A DNA stretch of 64,000 nt from Notospermus geniculatus (Eukaryota; Nemertea; Pilidiophora; Heteronemertea; Lineidae). The position numbers and the translations under genes were made by a program. The stretch is taken from positions 537,719-601,718 of the forward strand of contig NMRB01000016.1 in the NCBI GenBank assembly GCA_002633025.1. Direction: 5' to 3'. This document shows, one piece after another, positions 46,429 through 60,100 of the stretch; the first letter of the stretch is position 1; each line of letters starts with the position of its first letter. A model generated the notes under the pieces. The model had not been told where the DNA came from. It was given only the letters and a program-made list of their open reading frames with translations, and searched no databases.

Positions 46429-46591
46429 GTGACCCTCCACAGCAAAACCAGTCCCATGTCGCTCTTAGCTTGGCAGTTTGAGACCAAATGTTTGTCAGTT
46501 TCAATATTGTCTGTCCATATTGTCATCTTAGTTCGTTGCGGCTCGCCTTCTGAACGACACTATTCGACTGGTTTTACTGTGGAGGGTCACA
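46429..46591. mobile_element. 163-bp MITE, TGTGACCCTCCA family
   Basis: TGTGACCCTCCACAGCAAAA opens and the complement of TGTGACCCTCCACAGTAAAA closes the element, both followed inward by CCAGTC. The same family is found at 60219-60399. Confidence 0.8.
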
Positions 46592-48146
46592 AATTAGTAT
46601 GACGAAATGCCCATCCACAATTAATTCGAAAATGCAACAAACCTGCTCAAAGCAAACTGATTGGTCTCCTACACAGAAACACTATGATTCTCGCCATAAA
46701 GGCCCAGCTGCATGTTCATAGTTTACATGTAAACACGGTCCTTGAAACACACTGTGTAGGAAGGCCTTTAGGCTGTTATGACAAATAAGAGCCTGATGAA
46801 CGACGAACAGCTTCAGCTGAACCACTAGTTATGCAAGCAGATACAAATAGTAGCAAGTCGAACGCATTGAATCGGCAGCAATATCACATATACTACTCCA
46901 TTCAGACTAGTTTGTTGATTGTTAAAGGATGTAATTCAGATTAAGCCCACAATTTACAGCTGGCAGTTTTTTTCTTGGATGAAGATCAAGGGAAACAGGA
47001 GTGATATGTAAGACAAGATTGATATGGAAGTACAGAGAACTGTTGTTTGAATCAGATGACAGTGGCTTTTTTACAAGATTTTGCAGTGAATGCCAAGACA
47101 TGGGAGTGATCAATCCTGCTCTCAAAAATCCTGTCAAACCGAGCTGGAGGGACTTTTCACTCCCATCTCCAGGGTTTCAAGAATCTACCTTTATGTTTAT
47201 TCACTTCAATAGGCAACGGTGCCTTAGATTTAATGATTAGATACAATCGTAAAACAGAAATGTGATCTAAGTCGAGAAATGGTGCCAATGAAATCATATG
47301 AGCCAATAAAAATATCACAGGATACATAGTATTGGAATAATTAGAATTATTTTCTGACTTTTCTCACATTACTAGTAACCCAAACAAGACAAATGGAAGT
47401 CAGAGAAATTTCAAATAAATTCACCCACTTCCCTATCAAAAGATAAATGGTAATGTATGAAATGTTACTAGAAATTGAAACTTTGAAAACCGTCCACTTT
47501 GAGCCCAAACACTGAATGATTGTTTACCTTCATTCATATTTGAATTTGCCCACTGACTAATGTAGCCAAAAAGAGTTCAAGCTCCAGAAAGCACGGAGTC
47601 TTTGGCCCAAATCCAAACACTGAATAGTGTATGCTGGTGCATTTATAACCTCCTCTTGCAGGCAACAGCTCCATGTCACAAAATCAGCGACTTTCCACTC
47701 CTGTTTCTAAGTCCATTTTCAAAGGTAACAAAAACTGAGACAGAGAATCATGATGCCTTGAGTCAGATCAGCCTTAAGAGCAGCTCTCACTCACGGTAGG
47801 AAGAATCACGCTTGATATGACATTCCACTTCAGTGTGAATACATGAATTCAATGATACCATCAGTTTTTCTCCTAACTTTGTAATAACTACAGCAAATGA
47901 ACACAGTCACCAATGCACTCTGGTCCAGATTCATATGAATCTCTTCGAGACATGAACCTGACATCTCATTGACAAGTTTGTGAAAGTTTTTATTTGTTGC
48001 ATGTCCCAATACTAACACAAATTGACTTCGGCTTAAACTTTCCCCATTCCAGTAAATGAAAGGGCAGTGTCTGTTTCATCTGAGCCTTTGTCTGCCAACA
48101 TCCAAGTAAACTCCTCCCATTACTGATGACAGTCTTTGCACTCAGG

Positions 48147-51100
48147 TCATGTGGTTCCTTTCTGTTGGCCCTTCCTGAGCATGTGATTGTAAGTCCATGT
48201 ATCACTTTCCAAATGGAAATACTGAAGCAAGAAAAGAGACAGACTTAACCCACTGAAGACTAAAGATAATTTTCAGAAGTTTATTATGAAACTACGAAAT
48301 TGTGTTTGGCCACTTACAAGAGCCAAGTGAACCCAAGCCGACACAATTCAACAGGGCACAGCTGAAGGCAACTGATCCGCCTCACAAAGGGCAAAAACAA
48401 CATGATGCCTGATACTCAATAGTTCAGGTTCGCCGCAATCGCACCATGGCAAAGGGACATGACGATGATGATTAAGAAAATGTCAAATGTAAGAGAAAAA
48501 GGAACATGAGAAAATGAACGAGAAGTACCTTTGTTGGGAATTGTGTATCTGTGTCTCTCCTGTACCGTTCACCTTCTCTCTGCCGTTCTTCCAACTGAAA
48601 AGAGGGAAATTTCACAAAAACTTGGAGAACAGTCAGAAATATGAGGAGAGAATTTGTCCAGGACGAAACCACTGGCAGAGAACAATGAGTAAAAGGAGTG
48701 AGAAAAGTGACAATGTTGAAGGCACGACTTACGAATCTCTTGTGTTCTGTGGCAGTGTTGATATCACCAACTCGTAAAGCATTCGTCACATGTTGCCAGA
48801 GTCGACGCGATTCCATGTTTTCCTGTTTTTCCACCGGTCGCACTCGCTTTCTTATTGTTGGCAGGGTTTGTGTATCAACAAGTTTGGTATCACCCTACAA
48901 TCATGAAACAATAAATACACACACATGGATATACAATGGTCAGAAAAGTGATTTGTTTTAACAATTTATTAATACTTTCCGAACAAGTTTCATTCACTTA
49001 CATTTGAATATGAGAACTCCATGGCGCCATTCCATTCTCCCGTCACTCGACAGCAGATATTCTGCGTGGCAGAATTTCGAACCTCAGTAGTTATTCGGTG
49101 GAGCTTCCCGCCATAAAATGGCTGAAGAAGAAGCAAATGTCATCACATTAAACGACTGAAAAGGTCAGTGAAGTCACCCACATTTGATTTCAATACACAA
49201 CTGGACAAAGTACCCAGAGGCAATCTCAATGTCTTACAGATATCATACTCTGTCATTCAAAACTGCCATATCAGGACTCAGGTGATTGGTAAAGTTCTGA
49301 TAGTGTCAAATCCTCACCCTCGCAGGTAATTCAGACAGTAGTCCATTCAAAGACAGGCCAAGATTTTGAGATTCAATCAACATAACTCCCAGGCAAAAAA
49401 ACTAGTTAAGAAGACAGGAGAAATTCCCTTCAGCAGACACTCTGACAGACTTTGAAGGAATCCTCTATGAGCAACACTTGAAGCCAACCCAGCCAATACT
49501 GCATGTCCCTCATCCTTCTTATCAGCCAAAGCACATTGATCACACTGCAGCCAAGCAACTACATGTACATGTACAGATGAGCCAACCAACTGGACTCTTT
49601 GATAGCAACCATCTCCAATAGAGGACACCTCTCTATTGAGGACCCTAAGTTCAATCCTAAATTGGCCATTCTTTTCAATTTGACCTCTATCATCCTGAAA
49701 CAACTCAATTACGGAAAGCATTTGTCAGTCCCACATGTGTCGTTAATGGAGAAGTTGCACTGTACGAACATGACAGAATCTTTGAATAGAAGATCTAGGG
49801 GAGCCATATACGGTAGATAAGGGACTGGATCTGAAACATCAGTGAGCCAAATCACTGAATGAAAACTTGGATGTTCAGACCACTAAACCTGAACAAGAAC
49901 TGATGGCTGAGCCATGCAAGCCGACTTTGACTAACAAGCCAAACCCGTACCACATCAAGAGCAGTGAGATGTCGATAAAAGCGACTTCATGCTTGCACCC
50001 TAATGATTTTACCTTGTGTCTGGCCAGTTCTACACGCCAAGAACTGCCAGGACCGTCAGAATGTAGGAAGCCAGATGAGCCCTTCAGAATACTCTATATG
50101 AGGAAGTAACAAACCAACAAACCAATCTTTCAGTGAGAACTGTACATGTATGCGAGATATTCCACACACAGGCAAGCCATTATAGCAAACTTTCAAATCT
50201 GTGAGACTTTGTCTTTTTCTCTGACAATCTGGCGTGAAGAAGTGAACAGTGCAGAAAACAACTCATCAAGCTGTCACCTTTCTCATATATTTTCATTCAA
50301 ACATCTTCAGCAAACACCAACTATTGAATTACAATATATTATTGCAATTTCATTGTCCAGAGTTAAGTTTGGATAACATTCACACAGTCACCTAGCAAAG
50401 AAAATTTTTACTTACCTTTGTGTGAAAGGTTACTGATGATGAGTAACCAGTTTTTGGACAGTTAATTGATATTTTATCACCCAGTTCAACCCATGGTATG
50501 GTCAGGATTGATCTTGCATACGCACTTGGTAGTGTGAACACATAGTCTTCATTATGACGCAACAGAGACAATGTGACTGAAAAAAGAACAAGATCGACAT
50601 ACACCACCAAGATGACACGAGTTGCAATTTTCGACATTTTGCTGGTAATGGATTTCACCTTCAGGAAACGATAAAGAGAAGAAACATAAGTCAAAACTTG
50701 AGCTACAACTGCAACTCTCTCCAGACACTCACCTTTTCCTACCATAACGACACCTATACTCATCCCCATAAACTTTGACTTGGTCCAGATTGAGGCGTTC
50801 ATACAAATCTCCTTCTCTGGGCATTCAAAATAGAATGCGGAAACTAAAAGAGACAATACTTCCATATTATCTGACCAAGTGTACCATGAATGAAATACCA
50901 GTAAACAGAATATATGATACAGTAAAAGACATCAGTTTTTCCATTGTGACACCATGCTGTACTTTAGAAATCTTTCCAAATGAAATATTGACTCACTCTA
51001 TTACATGTATTAAAGGGACTCATACAAAAGTTACAGCATGCCGGGCATTAAAGTACTACCGTCTAACGACAGGTGGCAGCAGGCATTTTTCCCAAGAAAT

Positions 51101-54100
51101 ATTTCCACCGACTTTTTCAGTTCTAGAATCAACTACTAGATGGCGCATGCCATGAATGCGAAATCAAGCGGTCTAAAAATAGACCGTAGTCGTTATCTAT
51201 TACCTGGACAGTGTTATACTGGCACTTTTTGCACGAGTCCCTTTAAGGATATTGAGCGAATAAATGTACAACGGGAGGAAATAGAGTGCCAGTGGAAAAC
51301 CTGCACTGTCAAAGATAGTTGCCCCCTCTATCACATGAAAACGGGTGTGGCTGCAGATCTAATGAACCTGGAATCTCAGGGATGACAGGCACCAATATTC
51401 CCCAGACCTTCAAACGGAACCAGTCCAAGACGTCTGTCCCGTTCATCAAATCGACAGCATTCAAGCCAAAGGTACTACTCACCGGGAGGATGATGAGAGA
51501 CCTGCTCAGCACAGTATGACAATCTGATTGGTCCATCTGACGTCTTGACATCACCGTTCATCCCTCGACTAGCTTCACTCACATTTTCCTTGCCGACGTC
51601 CCATGAGCAATGGAAATGCTCACCAATGATTGGATTGTATGGCTTCTTGGCAACAGATCCCTGAAGGAGAGGAAAACGACAATTACAATAAGTTACAATC
51701 CATCGGACCCATCTTAACCCGTTCACGGCCAAGGTCAAATTTGTCGAAAATATTCTTGAACTGCACCGGCAACCTCTCACATGGGTATTCACTGGAATGC
51801 TCTCAGTGAGTACTTTCCAATGAATATGGGATACCTGAATGTGACTGGGCATCTGTGAGATTGCAGGAATTGGCAGTTTTATCAGTTGTAATGAAATTGC
51901 ACAGGCACTGAAAGGGTTAAAGATGCACAGCTGATAACAAAATTTCTGTTTTCAATTTCTCAGCCCACAACTACCAGCCCAAGTTTTGCACATGCGACAT
52001 CTGAAACTTTCTTTCACAAAACTAGTGCATTGGTATCAGAACATTGTTCATCAAAATTTATCCAGGTGCACATGGAAATGTGAATAGGGGATATGGCAAA
52101 AATAGAAAGTAGTACCAAGGGTGACCCAAAAACTGTGTAAAAAGAGAAAATACGGCCAATTTTAGTTTTCACTTCACGTGCCAAACAAAAATATCTTCAT
52201 GGTAACCAAAAGATTGATTGATCGCAAATGAAATCACTAACTGAAAGTGCATGAAGCTGAAAATTGATTTAGAAACCTGAACAAGTCACTGAATGTAGCA
52301 GCTCATGCCCTGGGGACAAAACTGTCAACAGTGACATGTAGGGCACAACCCCAAAATCAGAAGTTTCCGCAGAAAAACCCCAAACGATTTCAAGCATTCA
52401 GATAATCATCATGAATTTCCACACAGGTTTCCTCCTACACAAGGATCTAAACTGAGAACAAAGCATAGCTTACACTACAAAACAGAAAGTCAATTTGAAA
52501 AACTTTGCAGGAATTCAAAAGGAAAAAGACCTAAGTTTCTAAGACTGAAAAAAAAATTAGAAGGAGAAACCTAGAAACCAAGTTTACCTTTGAAGTACCA
52601 TCCTATTTATAGCCATAGATTTCAAGGAAAAAGTACGCAATATCAGACAAACGGTCCATTTTCTATTTACAGTGTTTTCATGAAAACAAATTCAAGTCAT
52701 TCGTGAGTTTGTTCATGGTGACGGGACATGATAAGAGTTGTACAAACAAATCAAGTGCATGAAGTACAAAGAGCACACAGATGATGGGTTTTCCACAGCT
52801 CGGGACTTGTTGAACTTTCATGATTCCAAGTTTGAATCACGGAATCATGCATTTTGCAAGGAATACCTGATAGATGTGCAGTTTGTCATTTTCTATAATT
52901 CATCAACATTCACACGAAAAAACCCAGTGTGATAAGAGCAAGAAATCCCAAGCACTAAGAAGAGTCGAAGTGTAAGATTCTACTCTATGAGACATAGACT
53001 ACATCTACCAGTTATGATTGATAAGAGGTGCCACTGACCTTTCTACCCGCATGAAAAGAAGTTAGGTACCACTCTACCACGGCCAGCATCCGGGATTCAG
53101 CATCGGGTCGATCTGGTATCCTGCAGGAGAAAGGGGCAAAAAACATCATTCCTTTAGCCAGTTAAAGACCGACCTCGAAGCAGCACCAAACTCCGGGTGG
53201 AAGGCAATTAACTTGGGCCAGCCCACAATAGACTACATGCAGTTGGTCTGAGCAATGGTGTCCTGAAACTAATTAGGCCTGACAAGTAAAGTGTGATGAG
53301 TGTTTACAGTCTCAAGTGGCTATGTGGTATCATGTCAGGGTGAATTACTGCATGGTCGTTGAATTCCCCCCTGCTATTTTATTTCCAGGAAATTTTCTGC
53401 AGTTCTGACAAAGATATTGTGATATTTGTGTTCATGACCGTTGGAGCTCTGTAATGCACTACAAGTGGGTCAGTAATGCATCAGTGACAGGTGATGTGCC
53501 TTTTATACCCGAGGTCGGTCTTTAAACATGGCCCATCTATTACTGATGGACAGAAAAGCACTTTTCTTCAGAAATCAGTAACCCTATGGCTACATGTATC
53601 AGAAGAGGGGCAAAGGAACACTGGTACTCATCACTTCCAAGGTTTTAGCCTTGTTATCTGGTTGGACCAACTTCAACCAGTGTAAGGTAGAGGATGCATT
53701 GCAACTTCCTTGAACAATGCAGACAGGGAGCTCTGGTTTCCTCCTGCATTTTCCTCCTGGTAAATTCCTCAACACTGTCTAGGCAACTACTGGGTTGAGT
53801 TGTGTTGCAAACTAACACATAAAAGACAACACTTCTACAGCTGTCTCAGGGTAAATACCAAGTGTTTCTGGAAACAGCAGCATTATTGAGTCAAAACCAG
53901 TTTCACGTCCCCTACATATCAGCAATCACATTTACAACATCACATCAAACAGACACCATCAACACCGAACAACAGAGCATCATGCAGAGCAATTGAAACT
54001 AAGAGATACAGTTGGAGAGAGAGGATCTCTGGGTGCAGAGGAAAATTAACACACTGAAACATGGCAGTGACTTGATGAGAACTTATTGATTCGAAGTGCC

Positions 54101-57100
54101 CAATACAGCGTTATTGGCTCTACAAACAATATCAGGCGAAAAAATTAACAGCAGGAGGAAACTGGAGTGCCAAGAGAAAACCTGCATCGTCAGAGAGAGT
54201 TGCCCTCTCTATCAAGATCTTGGAGGAATTAAGTATAATTCCTCCAAGATCAAGATCAAGTATCATGAAAAACGGGTCCAACTGAGCTTCAGCAGTGACT
54301 GGCACCTTAATATTATAGACTCCTCAATACTTTCTTGCGTTCTCACTGTCACGACCGAGCGACAGGTTGCAAAACAAACGCAATAACACACTTAGTCTCT
54401 TTTAGTGACATCGTGAAATACCGGTACATGTTCAAAGCTCAACTCCAATCTCTGCATAACTGACAGAGCAAAAACATGGCAGAAGCCCCTGCCTTCCTTT
54501 CTAGGCCTAAGCCTAACAAGTTATGAATATGAAGGACAGACGATGTTGGGACGGGGAACAAATACTCTGGCTGCAGCTACCATTCCTTAAGGAAGTAACC
54601 ATAAAGTGCTTACTTTAGAAACAAATCTGGATGAGCCATACAATCTGCAAACATTTCTAGAAGTGAGCGTTTTTCCAATATAAATGTGGGTAAGACAACC
54701 TGAAACAGGAAAAAGAATAACAATGAATGATGATATTACTATTTTGTTGTACATGTAGCTTGGCCAAAAAAAGTTATTGTGTTTTTCATATATTGCAGTA
54801 CGTTTCTTCAAGAAGCTGGTTTATAGATCATCCTGCTGCACATGAGTTTCCTCATAAGAGTTAGTGCTCGATGGGCAATTCACCATTGTTGGTTTCCTCA
54901 CGGCTCATGCTGAGGCCAATGACACAAACGACTACCCAGTTTTCTATTGGTTGAGATGGCTATGATAAAGAGCCCACTTGAGCAAGAAAACTATCATGTG
55001 GAGCGCCACCTTTATTCCTTTTGATTCACTGAACTCCCTACACTTCGGGCACCTCTGAATCTCAGCAATTTACTTGACCCTTTGCAGTCAGGAAATCTCT
55101 TCATTAAGGACAGAATTTTGTATCTTATGAAAGAATAATCACCTTTGTTAAGTCCATGCCCAGCTTTAGCTGTGACAGGAGATGTAGGATAATGCTCTTG
55201 TGTTCCTCGACACCCCCGAGGTCTGTGTCGGTGTACTCGGACGGGTCCTCCACCTCTTCCTCATGATTTACTTTGACTGAATGACAAGAATAGAATATAA
55301 TGGCTGTCAAGATGACCTTGGGTTGAAGTTTGACTCATTCTTGCAGTGGCTCCAAATGGAAATACCATGAGAAAAACACTCCCTGAACTTTGGGTACAGA
55401 AAAAAGCTGGTTTAAAGTGATCAGGTGTAACACAGTGCTTGGACATTCAGAGATAAAAACACATGAAGTGAACAGCCTGGCAAAACAAGGGAGGGACTGA
55501 TGGCTTGATATACTTTGAGGCCATTTCACAGCAATGTGCCGAGACATGGCCCCAAGACAACAAGTAAAGCAACTGAAGTGAAAAACAGTCATATAAAAAA
55601 TCTGAAGAGAGACTGCATCACAATGAGAACATTTATGAAATAGTGACCATGTCGTTTTCAATTTCACATTTCTGAAAAACTTTGGATGAAATTCAGCACA
55701 GTTTCACGGCTGAGAATACAGTGGCAAACTGAACAGCCAAGGTTTCCGTTAATCCACCATGTTCACTTATGACATAAACGCAGATCTACCATAAAACACC
55801 TACCAATTCTGCCATCCATAGTAAAAGGCAGTATCACTACTTAGTGATAAGTGGGAGCACGGTACATACATTGAAGTCATAGCAACAATGTAAAGATAGT
55901 GTGCTTGGTTGTACTTGAAAGAGCTATTACTGTAATTGCTCATTCTCCCACTGATCACCAGTGCAGATACTCTCTTTTACCATTGGATTGGAGGGCAGCA
56001 TTGTCAAATGAATTGCTCAGCTTACCTGGTTCTGCCTTCATGTCCATGCTTGTCACACTGCTACCGATGGACGACATTGAACCGGTGTGACTAGTTCGAC
56101 GTAGGTGATTGATAGGCGGTGATGGGCGATTGGGTGGTTTGGGTTTGATCCATTCAATAGTGGCCCCGGACGGTAATCCAACTGGGGCTTGTGTAGCTAC
56201 AGCCTGCAGGAAATTGAAATAATGCTATTTATGTACAGGTGTTCTATAACTCTGTATCCAACCCTATTTGAGTGCTCTGAGGTCTCAGTTCTCACTGTGG
56301 AAGTTCTTTCGCTGATGCTTAAATGATTTAACAGAAACAGAATTCACAATGGAAGCCGGAAGATTGTTCCATATGAGGGGGGTCTCAACAGAGAATGCCA
56401 GTGGAGTATTTAATAAAGAACTCAGCTCAAAGATCTTTTTGTCTTAAGGAATGAATTCACCAGTTTGTCAAGCCTCGTCTAACCTCCATGAGTGGAATCC
56501 TGTGGTTGATATATCCAATACGGTACATGTATTGAAGCGGGGGCCAATAACATAACCAATACGTACTTGCTGCTGTTGTAATATTGAAAGGCAATCTTCG
56601 AGACATGTCATTGTTGCCTGAGAGGTGGCCTTGAGCAGCAAGATCTCCTTATCTAAGGAGTTCAGAAATTGCCCCTGTGTTGGAAGTTCCTGAAATACAG
56701 AATGGGTACAGATCAGATCTGTTCTTTATATATTATGCATTCAACAAACTCAAAGATGAGTTCCACTGGTCCATATAATACAGTCTTCTATATGGTAACT
56801 ACTTCATCAGGTTGTTCCAAAACAAAAAAGACACAGCTCCACCAGAACATGCTTTGTCAGTTTGGTTTCTTGCAAGTATCTCCGATTTTTCCCATTGTAT
56901 GTGTCTCCGATAGTATGTAAGGCAGATATTAGTACTTGTCATTTTATTGATTTTGTTCTTAGACACAGTTTTCCCATTACATACTTGGCTGGATCTACAC
57001 CACATCTAAGGAAAGAAGTGCTTCAGGCATATAATTTGTCTACTCACTTCAATTTTCTGTACAAGTTGGTAACTTTGTTCACTGACTTGTGACAAGATAT

Positions 57101-60100
57101 CCTTCACATTCCTAAACGAATCCTGAGAGCCTGGTACCAATGATTTATGTTGTGACCTGCAGCAATAAATCTCCAGTTAATGTACCATCAAACCGCCATG
57201 AAACCACTGCCACCTTTCGAATAAGCTCCAAAATCAATAAAGCGGAAGAAAATCTAAATCCAACTTCCATACCCTTTGGAAAATTCTCAGGGATATCAAC
57301 TTTCACTGAGAAGTCTTCAAAGTAAGCAGTAAAATCTCCATAATTTTGCTCCGATTTCATGACCGTCACCGCAGCTTTTTCAGCAAACACCATACCACAA
57401 ATGTGGTATTTTTTCCATATTATAAGAAGAAACTTTACCGGTACTTTCTGCAGTCTGATATAAAGGTGCATCTCTGCCTTAAGCATGGCGCACACGAGCG
57501 ATTTTTTGAGCGATTTTCTAGGCGACTAGCCTTGCGACTACAGGAGCGACTGAACATATTTTTAGTTTTTTTAGTTTTTTTTTACTCGTTTGCGACAAAT
57601 GCTTCACTGGGAGATCAGTGATGTCGCGGATGACATAACTGATCGACCTCAAAGGTAATTATCGCATGCGACCTAGTAGTCGCATCGGTAGTCGCCCCCA
57701 TTTTAGTCGCTCGTGTGCGCCATGCCTTAGAGATTTCTCACACACGAGTTGACTCTCATTGGGTAATTCACCATTATTGGTTTCCTGATGACACATGCCT
57801 TGAGAGGTGACAGAAATGACTGCCCATAGTTTTCTATGGTTGAGTTGCCCATAGAGAGTCAACCAACTTGCACAAGAAAACTCTCATATAGAGAAGCATC
57901 TAAAGAGTGATCAAGTTTCCTACAAATGTTTGTCAACATATTCTACTTATCTGGAACATGGTATTGAAAAATCTCTACTTCGAATATTTGTATGGACAGA
58001 TGCACTGCCCTATGATTGCAGTTGGGAGTCTGTTCTGCCATGAAGCATTTTGCCCAATTAGGTAATGGAGTCTCATTAATAGGCAATGTGAAAGGCTATT
58101 ACTGAAAGGTAATTGTTGGTTAGGTAAACACACTCGTGACTAGCTAGTTTTATGTTGAAGTTGTTCAACATTAAATGTTGACAACAATGCCTTATTTTTG
58201 TTGTATCATCAACAGTAAGTTGACTAAAACCATGGGAAAGACAGGGGAAAAATTGAAAATGATACATACTTTAGTTCAATAAATATCTAACCACCAATAT
58301 AAGTTTCATCTTACATGAATACAGCTTAAATTCTGCATAGCAGGAGGTTGACAGACATTCACATTCATCATTTTTTAGGGGTGAGGCAGATCACTACAAG
58401 TGCATCATCAGAACTTTCACACATTCCTTTCAACTGACACTTGAACAATCTCACATATCAACCAAAAATTCAAAATCACTACAGCACAAAGGTCTGAAAT
58501 CTAGTGGCATTTTTGCTGTGAGGTACGCTTTCCGATATTTCAGGAGCTGTACCGAATCGGATAAAAAAGTTAGCACTAAAGCTTTAGGAAGAACGTATCA
58601 AACCTTTCCTCTGGCTCATCAGAAGCCACTGGCCTGTAAATGAGAATAAGGTGTATATGTGGGAAAAGGGGTTTAGTCCATTATTGGTTCAGACAGAGGA
58701 ATGGCATGACAAGAAGGAGGCCACAGATGATTTTGGTATCACACGACAGAAGAAAAGTAGTTCAAGCAGTTCAGAGGAAAAGTCGTAATCATAAGTCAGG
58801 GCCATAGCTAGCGTAGGGTGGGGTGGAGGAATCAAATCCTTCCTGTAGACAAGTGAGTGGATTAAAACAGGAATAATCGGCATATTGGTTAAACTACCTA
58901 TGGTATACCTAGTGTAACCAATATGGTAGAATTTTCTAGCACGGCAGCGTAAGAAATACATGTTTTTCATACAGATTTTGGCCACAAAAAGCAGAGAGGT
59001 GTTTTGCCCCACCCCCCAGACCAAAAAGCTAGCATCAGGCCCTAGGTATTCCAGATCTCCCTCTAACTTCAGAAAATGGTTTGATTAAGAAAACCAACTG
59101 CTGTTACGCAACCAATAATGGGAAGTATCAAGGTGTAAGTAACTCTTGGATAGGGACACATCGGATGAAAGACTCACCTTGTTAGGATAGTCGGAATGAA
59201 ATCAGTCGGTCTTGTTGCACGGAGAGCATGGTTGTCGTAGGCATGACTGTTTGGTTTGGAATCAGTTTTCAGAATGGGAGGCAGATTCTGAAATGAAAAT
59301 GAGAAATTATCTTGATATACTGCAGCAGACAAAGTGGCTTGTCCCCTTTGCGATACAATCATCTTGTAGTTCCTGGCCAGTACAAACCAGCCCCCCCCCC
59401 CTCCATATCACAATGGTCCCAAACCCTCCGCTTGCATGGATTGCATCCATTGATCAGAGGCAGTGTAGCAGAAAATATATAAGATTTACTGCAGAACACA
59501 GTGTTCAGCTCTTTTTATATGTTAGCAATGAAGTTCCTGAATATCTGGCCAAAAACTGGGTAGGCCACACCGACACGACTGAAACAAATCGCAATGCAAC
59601 TTCCCAACAAACAACTCAAAGGGTGCACCAGCCCATTAAATATTCCTAATGATAACACCATAGCTCAACTATTGGTCTTTGGGGAATGAAGGCAACTCAA
59701 TGCAGGAGTAATTTAGCATAACTGTTCACAGACCAGCACGATGTTTATTGATTTTCTCTCGGTGTCTCGCATTAGTTTCCGACCACCGGAACACGCGTGT
59801 AGAGACCGCGTTTGAACAAAGCTCAGCAGATCGAGAGATGTTGATACCCAAGATTGAATTAGGGTTGATTTCTCATGGGGAAACGAATGCAGAAAACGAT
59901 ACATCAATATCGTGGAGCCATGTAAACCTCATTCATCCTGAAAATTGGTATCCGGTTTTACAAGGCTAACACAAGTGAGAAATGTGTTGAAATTCTTTCT
60001 TGCTTATCTAGATAATTCTGTAAAGCTTGGTTCAATGTGAATGAAAATTGTCTCGGATATTGAGTCTGATATGAAGTCAACGTCGCAGTTTTGCCTTCAG

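Larger units (their letters stand above)
44578..48146. other. intergenic region or 3' UTR of the ORP gene; no exon seen
   Basis: There is no coding exon on either strand. The stretch lies between the 3' ends of the convergent GTPBP6 and ORP genes. It holds a foldback MITE (45261-45394), a 37-bp tandem duplication (46156-46229) and another MITE (46429-46591). Part of it may be the ORP 3' UTR on the minus strand; several TTTATT (AATAAA reversed) are present but I cannot choose one. Confidence 0.5.

Noticed and set aside
46303-46602. 99-residue plus-strand frame
   Set aside because: Half of it is the 163-bp MITE, and there are no splice or homology signals.
57145-57495. 116-residue minus-strand frame upstream of the ORP exon, also open in the 63.3-kb copy with a 12-bp insertion
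   Set aside because: It runs through the exon acceptor and uses a different frame from the ORP exon. It is open in both copies mainly because the copies are nearly identical. No splice sites or family resemblance support it.
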